From Siphonodentalium dalli (taxonomy: Eukaryota; Mollusca; Scaphopoda; Gadilida; Siphonodentaliidae): a stretch of DNA of 64,000 nucleotides. Position numbers and translations under genes: made by a program. The stretch spans positions 171,872,310 through 171,936,309 of the forward strand of contig CP136064.1 of NCBI GenBank assembly GCA_032622095.1. Reading direction: 5' to 3'. The notes beneath the pieces were generated by a model that had not been told where the DNA came from, did not search any database, and was given only the letters and a program-made list of their open reading frames with translations. Positions 38,501 to 44,500 of the stretch are shown here, one piece after another (within the stretch, counting starts at the first letter, position 1; each line of letters opens with the position of its first letter).

Positions 38501-41500
38501 TTTATGGGTCAAAAGTGACAATGTCAAAGAGAAAGTTCAGAAAATAAATACACATCAATTTCTATTTTGGTGATAAACTACACATTGTCTATTATCATCA
38601 ACACACTCCAGTTGATAGAAATCCTGAATCAGAAACGACTGAATTTGCAGTCTCCAATGACTAACTTCAAACGTAAACAAATGCTACAAATTTGTCACAT
38701 TTTCTGTTCTCGTGTCATTTTAGTATTGGTTTGGAGCGCAAAAAAGTTTAATAGAGAGATAATCATGGAACACATTCTTTTATCCCCTACAAAATTAATG
38801 CATTTCACCATTTCATGATCATTCATATTTGTTTATTTTGTTTTCACTGTATTTTAACAATGGAGGCTGTTTTCAAATGACATCATGATGTTGGACAATG
38901 GTTAGACTCATCCAGTTTACTAAAGATCACTATGCATTTTTATGTGGGCAGCGACACTTCTACAGAGGTAAAGAAATGGTCCTATCAAGTGTATCCAGGA
39001 GTCTTGACCACTCAGATATATGCATTCACTAGTAAGTAACAGTGAAATTGAAAATAGGTTTAATTAAAAATTCATATATATTCTAGACATCATTCTGAAA
39101 ATACAGCTTTAAGTAGTGTTCAAATAAGTCTGTTGTGTGCATTGCGTTGAAATTGGATTATTGACAATAACACTAAGGCACTCAGATAGCTATGATTCAT
39201 CAGCTACATTGTACGTTTCTTGTTTTCAATCGATGAAAGATGCCAGTTGTCTTTGAAGTGAGGGAAAATCTAATAGAAATAAAGAAAAATTCGGACTAAT
39301 AATATCGATATGGTGTCACAAGAAGATTGTACAGAAAACATTATTCAAATCGGTTCATATTTGTTAAAGTTATTAAGTCAGACAGAATTTTCCAAGTCAA
39401 AATAAGTCGAAAATAAGGTGTAATATTACGAAAAACAGTCTGAGCCAATCCCTAGCCGCATCATGTAGAGAGGGTATTGTGAGAAGCATGTATACCAAAA
39501 ATTATTGAAATCGGTTCATATTTGTTAAAGTTATTAAGTCGGACAGAATTTTCTAAGTCAAAATAAGTCGAAAAAGAGGCGTAACTTGAAGAAAAAAAAG
39601 TCGGACCGACCCGCAATTAGCATCATGCGGAGAGACCATCCAACGGAGATTGCATACAAAAAATGATTGAAATCAGTTCATAGTTGTTGGAGTTATGAGG
39701 TCGGACGGACGGACGGACGGACGGACGGACAAACGGAAGGAGAAAACGTGACGGACGGACGGACGCAGTCAATCCAGTATACCCCCCATTTTCTTCGAAA
39801 GTGGGGGTATAATTATGTCAATGAAGTTTTAATTGTTGGGATTTGACATTACCGTATCATTAATTTATGACAGATAGATTGATTTGCTTTATTTAAGTAT
39901 CAAATTATTACATAAGCTGCAGATATTAATCAAATGCTTAACATATGCACCCATATGAACAGTTTAAAACAGACAACTGATCATATCAATGCAGCGTAAC
40001 CCAACAGACGCATCAGATTTGTCTGAATGCTTCTTTATAAAGAAACTGAATGTCCAGTTATTTTTACCTCAGTCTCTATAACAGGTGGCCCTTCTTCATT
40101 TTCATCTACTTCAGCCTCGTTCTGTGGAAAGCAAAATTAGACAGATAATTATACACACAAGAGGTATAGTCACTTATTATCTGAACATCACTTACAAATA
40201 AATTATTGAGAATAAATAGGGTATTTTCTCTAATTAAACTATTCTAACTGAATTGGAGAATCCATGATTCTAATGAACTGAATGGAACAATCCATTGACC
40301 TGAATGGAAGATTCCAACGATCTGAATGGGAGAATCCATTGAGCCGAAATGGAGGAATCCAATGAACTGAATGGTAGAATCCATTATGCCAAATGGAAGA
40401 TTCCAACAACCTGAATGGGAGAACCCATTGAGCTGTAATGGAGGAATCCAACGAACTGAATGGGAGAATCCATTGAGCTGAAATTGAGGAATCCAATGAA
40501 CTGAATGGGAGAATCCATTCCAACGAACTGAATGGAAGAATCCAACGAACTGAATGGAAGAATCCAACGAACTGAATGGGAGAATCCAACGAACTGAATG
40601 GGAGAATCCAATGAACTGAATGGGAGAATCCAACGAACTGAATGGGAGAATCCAATGAACTGAATGGGAGAATCCAATGAACTGAATGGGAGAATCCAAC
40701 GAACTGAATGGGAGAATCCAATGAACTGAATTGGAGAATCCAACGAACTGAATGGGAGAATCCATCGAGCTGAATGGGAGAATCTATTCAGGAAATCGAT
40801 GCATCAAGCCTTACTATTCTAGAAAATTTGAGTGGTGCCAAATTGGCCTGTGTCTAGATTGCTCAACTCATAAAATCATAGTGTGAAAATGTCATGTTTT
40901 GTGTATTAGGTAGCCTTTTGTATATTTGTAGGCCTGAAGTCAAATAAAGAAGTGGTTTATATAATTTTATAATGTAATCAGACGCTTCTTCTGGTCAATA
41001 AACCCACGCAATAATAACTATATACAACGATCATTGTATAACAGGAAATAGTGCCAGGTGTACCCAAAATGTATTGTTGCGAAAAATATGACCTTTGAAA
41101 TCCGACTTGTTGTCTGTTTACATTCCATTCCGCATCTCTTTACATGCACATAGAACTCATAGTAAATTCTAACATCATTGCAGGCCTTACAGAACCCACT
41201 GTTAGTTAGTAGGTCCCATTTATTGATTTTAGTATGTTTTATGGAGGTTTTGGATCAAGTAATAAATAGAATCTTCAACTTGCCCCCAGTTTAAAGTGAA
41301 ATTTTCAAAACTTGTCCAGTAATTTAAATATGGACCTTGCCAAAACTGGGGACTCATTGGAGATCCTCTCTATATATATATATATCAGAGATACTCACAG
41401 AAAACACCATTTTGGACTCGAGGTAGAGAGCTATTGATGGATGCTCATTTTTCTCAGCTATATCACAAGGAGTATCATTTTCCTTGTTCTCAATAAACAG

Positions 41501-44500
41501 AGCTGCACTGTGCTGAACCAAAATCTGAATTGATAGAAATAAGTATAAAACTGAGGGTTTCACTAGGTGTTGGGGGAATGGGACCTCTATCTAGCAGCTT
41601 GGGGAAGATCTCAGTCCATGCAACAACTGCAGATATAAAATACTGGTAAATCAGCCTATAACTTAAACCCAAATTCTGAACATATAGATTATTATTAGCC
41701 ATCCCTTAACTAACACTATTTCTGATTGGGCAAAAGCTGTCACATGATAATCTGGCAGAAAGTCATATTGGACTATAGAAAGTCATATTGGACTCAATCA
41801 AGTCCAATATGACTTTTTTATCGGGACTCTGTGACATCACAAATGTAACTCTATTGCCAAATGAATTGGTGAAATTGTGATGCACGTGCAGTGCTGTTCC
41901 AAATCTTTCTGATGATCATTACAGGCTTTTATGGAGAATAAAGTGCCGACAAATACTGCGTGTCTCGTCCAATACTTTTCACAACAACCTGGATTCGTAC
42001 AAGAAAAACACATACTGTACACAACATGATATAATAACTTTATAATATAAGTAGATTAATTCAAGGATTTATAATTTTTATTTTTGACAAACTGAAACGT
42101 TTACATGATCAGTTCATAAAGGGATAGCATCATAGCCACATGCTATATTTCACAACGTAACCAGACAGAAACAAACATGGATTTTAGCAATTTACACTTC
42201 GATATCTTTCAGAATAAGGCAATAACTATCAGCGTATATTTCCTTGAAAACTAATAAGAGTTTCATGATATTGACATAAGTTATAGACTAGAGTATTGAA
42301 AAATTTATCATGATATGACTAAATTAAATTTTTTTAAATGCTCACTGATCTCACATTTATCACCTATAGTGCCCCAACGTCAAATTTAATCGCATGCAGC
42401 AATAAAATTGAGGAAATACTGTGTGTCACTTATGTTCTTAAATTATCTGGGTGTCGCATAAAATTACAAAAACACTAGTTTTATTCAAAGCATGTTGTCT
42501 ACGGTATGTGTTTTTCTTGTACAAGTTCAGGTTGTGGTGAAAAGTCATATTGGACGAGACACGTTCAATATGACTTTTTGCCAGAACCTGGACAAGCACA
42601 AGAAAACACATACTGTACACAACATTGTGACATTTTTTATCCATCTGTATGTTTATCCAAATGACGTCAACCAGAGTCCCGATAATTTTTATAAAACTTG
42701 AATCAAGTCCAATATGACTTTCGGGAGTCCAATATGACTTTTTCCCAGATTATCATGTGAAAGCTTTTGCCCAATCAGAAATAGTGTTAGTTAAGGGATG
42801 GATAATAATATTCTTTATTTGTCCATCGTGAAATTCTAACAGAATAATGAATGTCTATCTTGGCCAACAATATAACCCCATCATATCGTTGTCGGCGTAT
42901 TAAATGTCTCAAACTACCTTGGGTGTCAGAAAACCCTCAATGGCGCGATGTATAAACATTAGCCCTTGTAAAACAAATTTCACTAAGCTCTGATCTGATA
43001 CAATCCTCTGCAGGGGTGCCGGAAGAGGGGGGCAGAGGGGGCAGCTGACCCCCCTACCCTTGACCAAGGGGGGCGAGCGGGGGCAGGACTTGCCCTTTTT
43101 CTGGAGACAGAAAATGCTTTTTGTATGTTTAATCTCATGTTTTTATAGCAAAATGTGACTTTTGGTCCAAATACCACCAATTTCACAAGGAATATTATTT
43201 TTTTGTCAATTTTATCACAAAACGGCCATAAAAACCGACAAATACCTTTAAAATAGGGATTTTTGCCACAATGAATTTATGGTTATTTTCCCGAGTTTGC
43301 GGAGAAAATGCCCTTTTTTGCGGAAAAGTGCCCTTTTATGAGCTAGGAAAAAAGGATCCTAATAGGGACACACTACTCCTCCAGCAGAAACCCTGATAAA
43401 TGTGATTGTATTACCAGCCCTGGGAATTAAGGAAAATTTGCCTAGGCAATATTTTTGCCTTGGTGAAAGAAATTGGCCAAGTCAAAAACAGAATTTAACT
43501 AGGCAATTTTGCAACAATATTGCCATCTCAAATCAACATGATTCAATAATAATCTGGAATACTTAGTTATTTTGGGGAACATTATTTCCAGGCCACTACT
43601 CAACATATATGTACAATTCCACAAATCATCTCCAAAACAAGTGTCCTTATACCTGGTAGCTCGTTAATGGCCCAGTGCCATGGAAACAATTGTAGGACAA
43701 TATATGTAAAGAGTGATTTCAGGAAGTCATTTTGGCTAAAAAGGTTCTATTTCTGATAGACACAAATCAATTTTGGTAACCCAATGAACTTGAATATAAT
43801 TGCCTAGGTCAACTGACTGAGCCTTTGCTTTTACCTAGGCACTGCCTATTGCCTAGGCTAATTCACAGGGTTGTATTACACAACAAAAAGTTGGATGTTT
43901 CCAGCTTGAAGTTAGAGAACTTTTTTTAACATAATTATATAAAACTTAAGAAATTAAAAATCAAATACATATTCTTTTCTATTTTTCTCAAACTTATTAC
44001 AGGTGTCTGTAAGTGATAATAAAATTGTCAACATACCTCCACACAATTTTTGAGTCCAGAGGTTGCAGCATAATGCAGTGCTGTGTTTCCTTTCTAAAGA
44101 AATGGAATTTAGGGATGGAATTTAGTTTAGAATGTAAACAGGGCAGGCTCATTTTTCTTAAATGCTTTGGGCTTTGTTTTATCCATATATTAAATTATGA
44201 ACTTAAAGCATCATTGTCAAACTATTACCACAGAAAATAACAATTTATATTAAATCAGGATTAACTTGGAGTATTTTAAATCCGTTCAGTCATTGGATTC
44301 AGTAGGCAAAGGAAATGTATGAATTCCAAAAGGGAAGAGAAATATGTATATGTATTCTAACAAAGTGAGTATAAGCTGTGAACTGGAGAACTTTAAGCAC
44401 AGGCCCCTGGGGGAAATTACTAAAATACCAATATAGACTATACCAGTGTAAAGGTTCCAATCATCGATTTTGGCTAAAACCAACCACTATATTTTATTGG

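Noticed and set aside
40239-40765. Three overlapping minus-strand ORFs of 119-173 residues
   Set aside because: All are readings of the 22 bp minisatellite; identical 22-residue periods in each frame.
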